Source of the DNA: Nocardioides zeae
Lineage (GTDB): Bacteria > Actinomycetota > Actinomycetes > Propionibacteriales > Nocardioidaceae
Direction: 5' to 3'
Length of the DNA: 64,000 bases
Assembly: GCF_030818655.1 (NCBI RefSeq)
Contig: NZ_JAUTAN010000001.1
Location: 2,542,001-2,606,000 of the forward strand
The position numbers and the translations under genes were made by a program. Shown here piece after piece: positions 51,033-59,063 of this stretch. Position 1 is the first letter of the stretch. The number at the start of each line of letters is the position of its first letter. Under the pieces are notes generated by a model that worked only from the letters and a program-made list of their open reading frames with translations, was not told the DNA's origin and ran no database searches.

Positions 51033-51858
51033 GCAGACTCCCGAGAACGACACCCCGGCCGCTCCGGTGGCCCCCACGACCCCCGACAAGGGGCGCCCGG
51101 TGCTCGTCGTCGACGACGTGCACCTCAAGTACAAGACGTTCGGCGGCAAGCGCCGTACCGGGTCGTCGCGGCTGCCCGGCTGGGCGCGCGGGTTCTCCCA
51201 GGGCGTCGGCGCGGTCGACGTCGTGCACGCCGTCAAGGGCGTCTCCTTCGTGGCCCACCACGGCGAGTCGATCGGCCTGATCGGGCACAACGGCTCCGGC
51301 AAGTCGACGCTGCTGCGCGCCGTCGCGGGCGCGATGCCGGTGACGAGCGGGGCGATCTACACCGACGGCGTCGCCTCGCTGCTCGGCGTCTCGGGCGCGC
51401 TCATCAAGAACCTCTCCGGCGAGCGCAACATCATCCTCGGCTGCCTCGCCCTCGGGCTGAAGCCGAACGAGGTGGCGGCGCACTACGAGGAGGTCGTCGA
51501 GTTCGCCGACATCGGGGACTTCGTGCGGCTGCCGATGGAGGCCTACTCCTCCGGCATGGGCGCGCGGCTCCGGTTCGCGATCTCGACCGCCGCCTCCCCC
51601 GACATCCTCATGATCGACGAGGCCCTCGCCACCGGTGATGCGTCCTTCAAGGCGCGCTCCCAGCGCCGGATCGACGAGATCCGCGAGCGTGCCGGCACCG
51701 TGCTGCTCGTCAGCCACTCGATGGGCACCATCAAGGAGACCTGCGACCGCGTGCTGTGGCTCGACTCGGGCGTGCTGCGCGCCGACGGCAAGCCCGACGA
51801 GGTCATCGAGGCCTACATGGAGACCCAGCGCGCCAAGGTCGAGGCGTCGAAGAAGTAG
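51025..51858 (+). CDS. Polysaccharide/teichoic acid ABC exporter ATPase (Wzt/TagH-like)
   Basis: The product has 277 residues. Walker A GHNGSGKS, signature region YSSGMGARL, Walker B DILMIDEALATGD and H-loop SHSMG are intact; the GDASFKARSQRRI segment is characteristic of the Wzt/TagH branch. There is no C-terminal carbohydrate-binding domain. It partners the preceding permease, with which it overlaps by 8 bp. Repeat-rich spacer DNA follows. Confidence 0.92.
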   Translation: MAEQTPENDTPAAPVAPTTPDKGRPVLVVDDVHLKYKTFGGKRRTGSSRLPGWARGFSQGVGAVDVVHAVKGVSFVAHHGESIGLIGHNGSGKSTLLRAVAGAMPVTSGAIYTDGVASLLGVSGALIKNLSGERNIILGCLALGLKPNEVAAHYEEVVEFADIGDFVRLPMEAYSSGMGARLRFAISTAASPDILMIDEALATGDASFKARSQRRIDEIRERAGTVLLVSHSMGTIKETCDRVLWLDSGVLRADGKPDEVIEAYMETQRAKVEASKK

Positions 51859-51869
51859 GGCCCGGTCCG

Positions 51870-52180
51870 GGGGGCGGAAATGTGCGGCTGGGACAGGTCC
51901 GGCACCGTTCGAGCTGCACCAGACGCACAGTCCTGGCCCCGGACCGGCTCCGGCCCGTCGGACGTCATGCGCGGCGGTCGCCCCGGGCACCGGACCGCAT
52001 GACGTCCCGGGTGCGGCGGGACACGCCACCGTCCTGCACCGGACCGACCGCCCCGGTGAAGAAAACGCGGACGCGTTCCGGGCCCCGCTGAAGAAAACGC
52101 GGACCGGAGCCCGCGACACGCCGATGCCGGGCCACCTCCGGTCCGCGTTTTCCTTCGTCCAGCGCGCACTTTCCTCGCCC
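51870..52180. repeat. Dispersed palindromic repeat, locus 4, with extra inverted repeats
   Basis: This 340-bp gap between convergent genes holds no gene. It contains direct arms GAAAACGCGGAC at 52061-52072 and 52093-52104, the loop core GCGACACGCCGA, the inverted arm 52141-52152 and GCGCACTTTCCTCGCC (52163-52178). A further 12-bp perfect inverted repeat is GGACGTCATGCG (51960-51971) / CGCATGACGTCC (51996-52007). The start (GGGGCGGAAATGTGCG) is an imperfect inverse of the CGCACTTTCCTCGCCCC end, so the whole gap may fold. Confidence 0.85.
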
Positions 52181-52198
52181 CCGAGCGCGCGGACGGAC

Positions 52199-53227
52199 TC
52201 AGGCCCGCTCGGCCCGCTCGACGTTGCGGAGGAACCCGGCGCCCCACGACAGGTGCATCGTCATGATCACCGCGGGCAGCCACGCCCGGGCCCGCAGCGG
52301 CAGGTCGCGGCCCTCGGGCACGGACGCGGCAGTGACGGCCGCGGCATACCCCACCGGCGCCGCCCAACCGACCTGCAGCACGCGCGAGCCCGTGACGGCG
52401 CCGAGGACACCCGCGGCCGTGCCGAGCGCGACGGCGGCCGTGACGACCGGCGGGGCGAGGTAGCGCAGCGACGCGGTCTCCGGGTAGTGCTCGACCACGC
52501 GGCGACGCCACCGGCCCGAGCCGTGGAACTGCTGCGCGAGGGCCCGCACGCTGCGGCGCGGGCGGTAGGTGACGGCGATCGAGGGGTCGAACCAGATCTC
52601 CTCGCCGGCCGCCCGGATGCGGTGGTTGAGCTCCCAGTCCTGCGCGCGGCGGTAGCGCTCGTCGTACCCGCCCAGCTGCTCCAGGACCGCCCGCCGGAAC
52701 GCGCCGAGGTAGACCGTCTCCGCCGGCCCCGCCTCGCCACCCACGTGGAAGCGTGAGCCGCCGATGCCGAGCCGCGAGCTCATCGCCACGGCGACGGCCC
52801 GGCCGAAGTCGTCCTCGCCGACGACATCCATCCGACCGCCGACGTTGGCCGCACCCGTCGACTCGAGCAGCTCGACCACGCGCCGCAGGTAGCCGTCGGG
52901 CAGGAAGCCGTGGGCGTCCACCCGCACGACGTAGGGCTGCGTGGTCGCGGCGAGCGCGGCGTTGAGGGCCTGCGGGGTGCGTCCCGTGGGGTTCGGTACG
53001 ACGCGCACCCGCGCCTCCCGGGCCGCGATGTCCGCGGCGATCGCCTCGGTGGCGTCGGAGGAGGGCCCGACGGCGAGGACGACCTCGACGGGGCCGTCGT
53101 AGTCCTGGGCGAGCACCCGGTCCACCGAGTCCGCGAGGTAGGGCTCCTCGTCGAGCACCGGCATCACGACCGAGACACCCGGAAGGGTCAGGGACGGAGC
53201 GGTCTCGGGTGAAGTCTCGGGATGCAC
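52199..53227 (-). CDS. GT2 family glycosyltransferase (membrane-associated)
   Basis: The product has 342 residues. The GT-A domain (about 15-235) has VSVVMPVLDEEPYL, the DxD-type motif YVVRVDAHGFLP and RRAQDWELNHRIR (ED/xRxxRW-like region with GSGRWRRRV). Two or three C-terminal membrane segments follow. A role in assembling the glycan exported by the adjacent Wzm/Wzt pair is likely but unproven. It is divergent from the phosphodiester glycosidase gene by 35 bp. Confidence 0.88.
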   Translation of the reverse strand: MHPETSPETAPSLTLPGVSVVMPVLDEEPYLADSVDRVLAQDYDGPVEVVLAVGPSSDATEAIAADIAAREARVRVVPNPTGRTPQALNAALAATTQPYVVRVDAHGFLPDGYLRRVVELLESTGAANVGGRMDVVGEDDFGRAVAVAMSSRLGIGGSRFHVGGEAGPAETVYLGAFRRAVLEQLGGYDERYRRAQDWELNHRIRAAGEEIWFDPSIAVTYRPRRSVRALAQQFHGSGRWRRRVVEHYPETASLRYLAPPVVTAAVALGTAAGVLGAVTGSRVLQVGWAAPVGYAAAVTAASVPEGRDLPLRARAWLPAVIMTMHLSWGAGFLRNVERAERA

Positions 53228-53262
53228 CGGCGGAATGTTACCGATCGCCCTACCGTGCTCCC

Positions 53263-54507
53263 ATGTCCCTCCGCCGCAGCGCGGCGGCCGGCGTCGGATC
53301 CCTCCTCCTCCTGCTCGGCGCCGCCGCGCCCTCGCCCGCCGCCACCGACGTGCCGATCACGTGGACCGTGACCGCCGGCCCGTCCACGACCGACGACGGT
53401 TCCTCCGACACCGAGGACCCGTCCGTCGTCCCGGTCCCGCCCACCGCCCGGCCCGGCGAGCGGGCGCGCACCGCCGCCACGCACCCGCTCCGCACCGGCG
53501 ACACCGTGCGGCTCGCCACGGGCGTCTACCTCAAGACGTTCAGCGAGGTGGACGAGCGCGGGGGGTACGTCGGCAAGCTCGTCGCCATCGACCTCGGCGG
53601 GTCGACGAAGGTCCGCCCCGACCACGCCTGGAGCGGCCAGGTCGCGACGCGTGCCACCCTCGACCGCCTCGTCGGGCCGAACGCCGTCGCCGCGATCAAC
53701 GGCGACTTCTTCGACATCGACACGACGGGCGCCCCCCGCGGGTTCGGCATCAGCCGGAGCGCCGGCGTGCTCAACGGCCGGGAGAGCGGCTGGAACTACG
53801 CGGTCTGGATGACCCGCGGGGGCAGCGTCGGTCTCGGTCAGCTCGACCTGCAGGCCCGCCTCGTGGAGTTCCCCGGTCTCGCCGTCAGCGCCTGGAACTC
53901 GGGCGCGGTCGCGGCCGACTCCGTCGGCGTCTACTCGTCGGCGTGGGGCACCTCGATCGACGCGCGCCCCGTGACCGCGGGCGCGAGCGACGTGCGCACC
54001 GTCGTCGTCCGCGACGGCCGCGTCGTGCTCAACTCCTCCGCGCCCGTGCGCACGGTCCCGCGGGGCGGCTACGTGCTGGTCGCCCGCGGCACGGCGGCGA
54101 CGCAGGCCGCGCAGATGCCCTACGGCACGCTCGTCACCCCCCGCGTCGCCGTGCCGGGCAACGTGGCGTTCGCGGTCGGGGCCAGCGGTCCCCTCGTGCG
54201 GGACGGGCAGGTCGCGAACCGCAGCGACACGACGCTCGCCCCGCGCACCGTCGTCGCCTACGACCGCGACACGCACCGGCTGCTGCTGTTCGTCGTCGAC
54301 GGTCGCTCCGAGCGCAGCCGCGGCATCACCCACCTCGAGGCGGCCGAGATCGCGCTCTGGCTCGGCGCGGACGAGGCCCTCAACCTCGACGGCGGCGGCT
54401 CCTCCACGATGCTGGCCCGTGTCGGCGGCCGGATGGTGACCGTGAACCAGCCCTCGGACGGCAGCAAGCGGCCCGTGCCCAACGGCATCCAGGTGGGCTA
54501 CCCCTGA
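53263..54507 (+). CDS. Secreted phosphodiester glycosidase family protein (NAGPA domain)
   Basis: The product has 414 residues. A signal peptide (to about 28) and an acidic Pro/Asp/Ser linker precede the NAGPA-type domain: AINGDFFD (about 147), GASGPLVRDG, and the C-terminal EALNLDGGGSSTM are hallmark blocks. The family cleaves sugar-phosphodiester links, as in uncovering enzyme and some wall-polymer enzymes. The location next to a teichoic-acid-type exporter fits a wall-glycan role. TACCGT ends 6 bp before the ATG, a leaderless pattern. Confidence 0.88.
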   Translation: MSLRRSAAAGVGSLLLLLGAAAPSPAATDVPITWTVTAGPSTTDDGSSDTEDPSVVPVPPTARPGERARTAATHPLRTGDTVRLATGVYLKTFSEVDERGGYVGKLVAIDLGGSTKVRPDHAWSGQVATRATLDRLVGPNAVAAINGDFFDIDTTGAPRGFGISRSAGVLNGRESGWNYAVWMTRGGSVGLGQLDLQARLVEFPGLAVSAWNSGAVAADSVGVYSSAWGTSIDARPVTAGASDVRTVVVRDGRVVLNSSAPVRTVPRGGYVLVARGTAATQAAQMPYGTLVTPRVAVPGNVAFAVGASGPLVRDGQVANRSDTTLAPRTVVAYDRDTHRLLLFVVDGRSERSRGITHLEAAEIALWLGADEALNLDGGGSSTMLARVGGRMVTVNQPSDGSKRPVPNGIQVGYP

Positions 54508-54535
54508 CGGGTGCCCCACCGCCGCCTCGCCGGAC

Positions 54536-55156
54536 TCAGATCCAGCCCATGCGGCGCGCGGTGGCGCAGGCGTCGTGGCGGTTGGCGGCCCCGAGCTTCG
54601 TGACGGCGCTCGACAGGTAGTTGCGCACCGTCCCCGGCGAGAGCGACGCCCGGCGGGCGATCTCCTCGACGGGCGCCCCGTCCGCCGCGAGCTCGAGCAC
54701 GTCCGCCTCCCGCGGCGTCAGCGGGCTGTCACCGGCGCTGATGGCCTCCGCCGCCAGCTCCGGGTCGACGTGACGCCCACCGTCGTGGACCGTGCGCACG
54801 ACCCCCGCGAGCGTCGCCGCCGAGGTCGTCTTGGGCAGGAACCCCCGTACGCCGGCGGCGAGCGCCCGCTTGAGGTGGCCGGGCCGCCCGTGGCTGGTGA
54901 CGATGACCGCCACGCACCCGGGGGCCGCCGTGGCGAGGCCCTCCGCGACCTCGATCCCGTCGGGACCGCGCCCGTCGCGGCCGGGCATCTGCAGGTCGAG
55001 CACCGCGACGTCGGGGCTGGTCTTGCGCGCCATCGCCAGGGCCTCCTCGCCGCTCGCGGCCTGCGCGACGACGTCGAGGTCGTCCTCCAGCGCGAGCATC
55101 TGGGCCAGCGCCTCGCGGATGAGGTTCTCGTCGTCGGCCAGCAGCACCCGGATCAT
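54536..55156 (-). CDS. NarL/LuxR-family response regulator (DesR-like)
   Basis: The product has 206 residues. The receiver has D8-D9 (LLADDENLI), acceptor Asp in VAVLDLQMPGRDG and Lys in FLPKTTSA. The C-terminal LuxR helix-turn-helix contains LTPREADVLELAADG and VEEIARRASLSPGTVRNYLS. GRDGRGPDG is a small insertion beside the phospho-site. Its ATG overlaps the kinase stop (ATGA). It is the last gene of a run ABC ATPase, permease, kinase, regulator, so it most likely controls that ABC transporter. Confidence 0.92.
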   Translation of the reverse strand: MIRVLLADDENLIREALAQMLALEDDLDVVAQAASGEEALAMARKTSPDVAVLDLQMPGRDGRGPDGIEVAEGLATAAPGCVAVIVTSHGRPGHLKRALAAGVRGFLPKTTSAATLAGVVRTVHDGGRHVDPELAAEAISAGDSPLTPREADVLELAADGAPVEEIARRASLSPGTVRNYLSSAVTKLGAANRHDACATARRMGWI

Positions 55157-56373
55157 GCGGGCTCCTCCCCTCGTCCGGCCGCGGTGTCGGCCGGGAAGTC
55201 GACGCGGAGCACGAAATCGTCGTCGCTCCGCGCGGTGGTGAGCGTCGCACCCGCCGGGGCGAGCCGTTCCCCGAGACCGAGGAGGCCCGTGCCCGCGTGG
55301 GCCGGGTCGGCGGGCCGGGCGCCGTCGTTGCGCACGACGAGCGACCCCGCACCGCCCGCACCGCCCACGCCGCCCACGCCGCCTGCGCCCTCCGTGTCCC
55401 GCTCCCAGCGCACGGCCACCCGGGTCGCGGTGGAGTGGCGCAGCACGTTGGTGATGGCCTCCCGGACGACCCACCCGACCGGCTCCCGCCACCGGGGCGG
55501 CAGGTCGTCGAGGTCCTCGTGCCAGGCGATGCCCGCGGACCGCAGCAGCGACCGGGCGCCCTCGAGCTCCGTGGTGAGGTCCACCGGACGGTAGCCGCGG
55601 GCCAGCGCCCGCGCCTCGCGCAGCGCCTCGTGGGCGGCGGCCCGCACCTCGAGCATCGTGGCGGCGGCGCGCTCGTCCCCGCGCTCGGCGAGGCGGGAGG
55701 CGAGCTCCGCCTGCACCGCGATCGTCGACAGGTGCCGCCCGAGGACGTCGTGCACGTCGCGGGAGAAGCGGAGCCGCTCCTCCGCGATGGCCAGCCGGCC
55801 CTGGGCCTGCCGCGTCTGGTCGAGCTCGCGCACCACCGCGAGCAGCCACAACGACGAGCGGAGGGTGAAGACGAAGAACGCGTAGACCCCGAGCCAGGCC
55901 ACGGCGGCGGGCGACCCGGCCGCCCCGAACAGCACGAGCGTGCCGCCCACGAGGAGCACCGGGCCGATGGCGACCGCGGCCCGGCCGCGCACGGCGCCGA
56001 CGCCCCACGCGACCGTGCCGGCGACCACCGTCACGACGAGGCCGCGGTCGTCCTGCGGCAACGCGAGCCCGAGACCCAGCGCGACGAGCGCGGCGACGAC
56101 GTTGGCGGCGGTCGCGCGGCGTACCGCCGGGTCGTCGAGACGGGGCCGCACCTGGGCCATCGCGACCCGGAGGCCGACCGTGGCCGCGAGCGCGGTGACC
56201 ACGACGACCACGCTCAGCAGCAGCGCGGTGCGGACCGAGGCGAGCGCCTCCGGCCGGAACACGACGACGGAGAAGCCGACCCACCAGACGAGGACGTAGA
56301 GCGAGACCTTGGTGTAGAGCTCGACGCGCTGCACGTCCGTGCGGCGGGTCCAGAAGCCGTTCCACCGTGCCAT
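55153..56373 (-). CDS. DesK-like sensor histidine kinase (HisKA_3)
   Basis: The product has 406 residues. About five or six N-terminal membrane segments (about 20-175) form the sensor; the phospho-acceptor box is RFSRDVHDVLGRHLS. The ATPase has REAITNVLRHS, a Gly-rich loop (GAGGVGGVGGAGGAG) and GTGLLGLGERL. It has no extracellular domain, so it probably senses a membrane state or lipid-active compound, as in DesK or LnrJ. The start is ATG 56373, 119 bp after the ABC permease stop. Confidence 0.92.
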   Translation of the reverse strand: MARWNGFWTRRTDVQRVELYTKVSLYVLVWWVGFSVVVFRPEALASVRTALLLSVVVVVTALAATVGLRVAMAQVRPRLDDPAVRRATAANVVAALVALGLGLALPQDDRGLVVTVVAGTVAWGVGAVRGRAAVAIGPVLLVGGTLVLFGAAGSPAAVAWLGVYAFFVFTLRSSLWLLAVVRELDQTRQAQGRLAIAEERLRFSRDVHDVLGRHLSTIAVQAELASRLAERGDERAAATMLEVRAAAHEALREARALARGYRPVDLTTELEGARSLLRSAGIAWHEDLDDLPPRWREPVGWVVREAITNVLRHSTATRVAVRWERDTEGAGGVGGVGGAGGAGSLVVRNDGARPADPAHAGTGLLGLGERLAPAGATLTTARSDDDFVLRVDFPADTAAGRGEEPA

Positions 56374-56492
56374 CGGCCCTCCTCCCCTCGTTCGGTCTGC
56401 GTGCGGCGGGGCGCAGGCGACCATCATGGCCGCCCGCGCCCCGCGGGTGTCCCGCGCGTCCCCCACGCGCCCGGGACCGTTCGGGAGGCGGG

Positions 56493-57320
56493 TCAGCCGC
56501 GCGGCTCCCACCGCATCGACCGCGCCGCGAGGGAGGCGGCCACGACCGCCCACACCGCGAGCGTCACGAGCGGCTGCGCGGACGCCGCGAACGAGTCGCC
56601 GAACGAGACCGCGGCGCCGTCGGCGTCCTGGCCGAACCACCCGATCCGCACGAGCGCGTCGAGCGCGGCACCCGGCGTCCAGGCGAGCACCGACTGCGCG
56701 CGCTCCGGGAGGATCGCCGCGAGCGAGCCGACGACGGCCACGAGGATGACGGGCATCGAGGTCAGCTGGGCGGCCTCGGCGTTCTTCGTCCAGGCGGCCG
56801 TCCAGAACGCCAGCGCGGCGAACGCCGCCGCCACCAGCAGGGCGGCGAGGCCCACGAGCACGCCGTTGTGCGGCAGGGGCTGACCGAGCGCCGCGGCGAC
56901 CGGCACGCTGATCGCGACCACGGCGAGCAGCACCACGACGCCGGGCAGCGCCATCGACGCCATGATCTCGCGGTCGGTCGCCTCACCGGTGCGCAGCCGC
57001 TTGAGGACGAGCTCGTCCCGGCGGGTCACGGTGAGCGAGAGCAGGTTGTAGTAGACCGGGAAGATCGCGGCCAGCATCAGCACGTTGGTGAGCGCGGAGA
57101 TGCCGGCGCCGGTCTCGCCGCGCGACCCGACGAGGAGCAGGGCGAGCGGCCCCAGCGGCATCACGACCGCGTAGACGAACGTCATCCGGTTGCGCACGAG
57201 GAGCACCGTGTTGGCGCGCGCCATGCCCAGCACGCGCCGCGCGGCGGACCCCTGCGGTCGAGCGCTCGCCCCCTGCTGCGCGGCCTCGTACGACGCGGGC
57301 GTCAGGTCGATCGTGCTCAT
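56493..57320 (-). CDS. ABC-2 type transporter permease
   Basis: The product has 275 residues. Six membrane segments follow an amphipathic start; VTRRDELVLKRLRTGEATDREI is the cytoplasmic coupling-helix stretch common in drug/lipid ABC-2 exporters (DrrB/YvfS-like). It lies 1 bp from the ATPase gene and upstream of the DesKR-like pair, the layout of antimicrobial-resistance ABC modules such as LnrLMN with LnrJK. Confidence 0.9.
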   Translation of the reverse strand: MSTIDLTPASYEAAQQGASARPQGSAARRVLGMARANTVLLVRNRMTFVYAVVMPLGPLALLLVGSRGETGAGISALTNVLMLAAIFPVYYNLLSLTVTRRDELVLKRLRTGEATDREIMASMALPGVVVLLAVVAISVPVAAALGQPLPHNGVLVGLAALLVAAAFAALAFWTAAWTKNAEAAQLTSMPVILVAVVGSLAAILPERAQSVLAWTPGAALDALVRIGWFGQDADGAAVSFGDSFAASAQPLVTLAVWAVVAASLAARSMRWEPRG

Positions 57321-57321
57321 G

Positions 57322-58332
57322 TCAGGCCCCCTTCGGGCTGGTGGACGGGCTGGCGGGCGCGTCCCGCCGGTCGTCGGTGCTGGAGTCGGCGATCGCGAGG
57401 AACACCTGCTCGAGGCTGGCGCTGCGGGCGTCGAGGCCCTCGAGGCGCACCTTCTCGTCGCGGGCCCAGTCGAGCAGCGCCGTGAGCGTCGCCTGGAGGT
57501 CGACGGTCTCGACGACGGTGCGGGGCTGCCCGTAGGACGCGGGGTCGACCACGCCGCCCGCCAGGTGCGGCAGCGCCCGCTCGAGGCGGTCGAACGCGAT
57601 GGTCGAGGGGTGGCCGTCGGCGATCTCGCCGGCGGTGCCGCTGCGCACGATGCGACCGCCGTGCATGATCTCGAGCCGGTCGGCCAGGGTCTCGGCCTCC
57701 TCGAGGTAGTGCGTCGTGAGGAGCACCGTCGCCCCCGCCGCCCGCAGGCCGCGCACCAGGCGCCACACCTCGCGGCGGCTCTCGGGGTCGAGGCCGGTCG
57801 TCGGCTCGTCGAGGAACACGAGCTCGGGCCGGCCCATGAGCGTGCACGCCAGGTCGAGCCGGCGCCGCTCGCCCCCCGACAGCGCGCTCACCTTCACCGT
57901 GGCGCGGGCGCTCAGGTCGAGCATCGCGAGCGCCTCGTCGACGGGTCGCGGCGTCGACAGCGTCGACTGCCAGAGCCGGGCCGTCTCGGCGACGGTCAGG
58001 TCACCGGAGAAGCCACTCGTCTGCAGCAGCACGCCGGTGCGGCGCCGCACCTCGGCCCGGTCGGCGACGGGGTCGAGCCCCAGCACCTCCACGGTGCCGC
58101 CGCTGGCGCGGCCCAGGCCCTCGACCACCTCGAGCGTCGAGGTCTTGCCGGCGCCGTTCGTGCCGAGCAGGGCGGTGATCGTGCCGGTCGGGACGTCGAG
58201 GTCGACACCGCGCACGGCCTCGAAGGCGGCGGAGCCCTTGCCGTAGGTGCGTCGCAGGCCGCGGACCGAGATCGCGGCCCCCGTCCCGGCACCCGCGGCG
58301 GACGCCGTTCGGATCTGCTCTGTCGTGGTCAT
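57322..58332 (-). CDS. ABC transporter ATP-binding protein (DrrA-like)
   Basis: The product has 336 residues. Walker A GTNGAGKTS, Q-loop LLQTSG, signature LSGGERRR, Walker B LVFLDEPTTGLDPE and H-loop TTHYLEEAE are intact, with a C-terminal domain of about 90 residues (DUF4162-like) ending in SLEQVFLAI. It is the first gene of the export and two-component operon. A palindrome typical of DesR-like sites lies 80 bp upstream. Confidence 0.92.
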   Translation of the reverse strand: MTTTEQIRTASAAGAGTGAAISVRGLRRTYGKGSAAFEAVRGVDLDVPTGTITALLGTNGAGKTSTLEVVEGLGRASGGTVEVLGLDPVADRAEVRRRTGVLLQTSGFSGDLTVAETARLWQSTLSTPRPVDEALAMLDLSARATVKVSALSGGERRRLDLACTLMGRPELVFLDEPTTGLDPESRREVWRLVRGLRAAGATVLLTTHYLEEAETLADRLEIMHGGRIVRSGTAGEIADGHPSTIAFDRLERALPHLAGGVVDPASYGQPRTVVETVDLQATLTALLDWARDEKVRLEGLDARSASLEQVFLAIADSSTDDRRDAPASPSTSPKGA

Positions 58333-58411
58333 GCCTCCATCGTGGCCGCGGTCCGGCCCCGCGGTCAGTGCACGACCTCACGGGTTCACCCGCAGCCCTC
58401 ACGGGTCGTCG

Positions 58412-58425
58412 ATGACATCTGTCAT
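58412..58425. promoter_or_regulatory. Palindrome ATGACA-TC-TGTCAT between the ABC operon and mug
   Basis: A perfect 6-bp-arm palindrome of the ATGACnnnnGTCAT type is associated with NarL-class DesR/LiaR-like regulators. It lies 80 bp upstream of the ABC ATPase start and at the 5' end of the divergent DNA glycosylase gene, making it the best candidate site for the regulator at 54536. Confidence 0.5.
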
Positions 58426-59035
58426 GCTCCGGCGGGTGGCCCCACCGCGTCGTACGTTCACCCGCGCCGAGCTCGAGACCTACCGGGGGCAGGAGGTCCC
58501 CGACCTGCTGCCGGGCCCGGACGACCCGCCGCTGCGGCTGCTCTTCGTGGGCATCAACCCCGGCCTGTGGACCGCGGCGACGCAGACGCACTTCGCGCAC
58601 CCGACCAACCGCTTCTACCCGGCGCTCCACGCCGCCGGGATCATCGAGCGGCCCATCGATCCCGCGGCCGGCATGACGGACGCCGACCGCGACCACCTGC
58701 GGTCGCGCGGGATCGGCATCACCAACGTCGTACGGCGCGCGACCGCCCGCGCCGACGAGCTGACCACGGCGGAGTACCGCGAGGGCGGGCAGCGCCTCCG
58801 CGACCTCGTGGAGCGGCTGGCCCCGCGGGTGGTGGCGGTGGCCGGGTTGACGGCGTACCGCAGCGCGTTCCACCAGCCCCGCGCGACCGGCGGCCGGCAG
58901 GCCGACCCGTGGGGCGGGACCGAGGTGTGGGTCGTGCCGAACCCGAGCGGGCTCAACGCGCACGACACCCCGGCGACGCTGGCGGAGAAGTACGCCGCCG
59001 CCGCGCGCGCCGCCGGGGTGCTGGGCTCGTCGTGA
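58424..59035 (+). CDS. mug: G/U mismatch-specific DNA glycosylase (Mug)
   Basis: The product has 203 residues. The uracil-glycosylase-fold motifs are LLFVGINPGLW (motif 1) and VVPNPSGLNAH (motif 2), both diagnostic of Mug/TDG; GIGITNVVRRAT is also conserved. It removes uracil or ethenocytosine mispaired with guanine, valuable in a high-GC genome. The start may be ATG 58412 or 58424, both within or at the palindrome above. It ends 28 bp from the convergent gntP-like gene. Confidence 0.9.
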   Translation: MLRRVAPPRRTFTRAELETYRGQEVPDLLPGPDDPPLRLLFVGINPGLWTAATQTHFAHPTNRFYPALHAAGIIERPIDPAAGMTDADRDHLRSRGIGITNVVRRATARADELTTAEYREGGQRLRDLVERLAPRVVAVAGLTAYRSAFHQPRATGGRQADPWGGTEVWVVPNPSGLNAHDTPATLAEKYAAAARAAGVLGSS

Positions 59036-59063
59036 CGTCCGGGCAGGGCGGGGTGCCCGAGCG

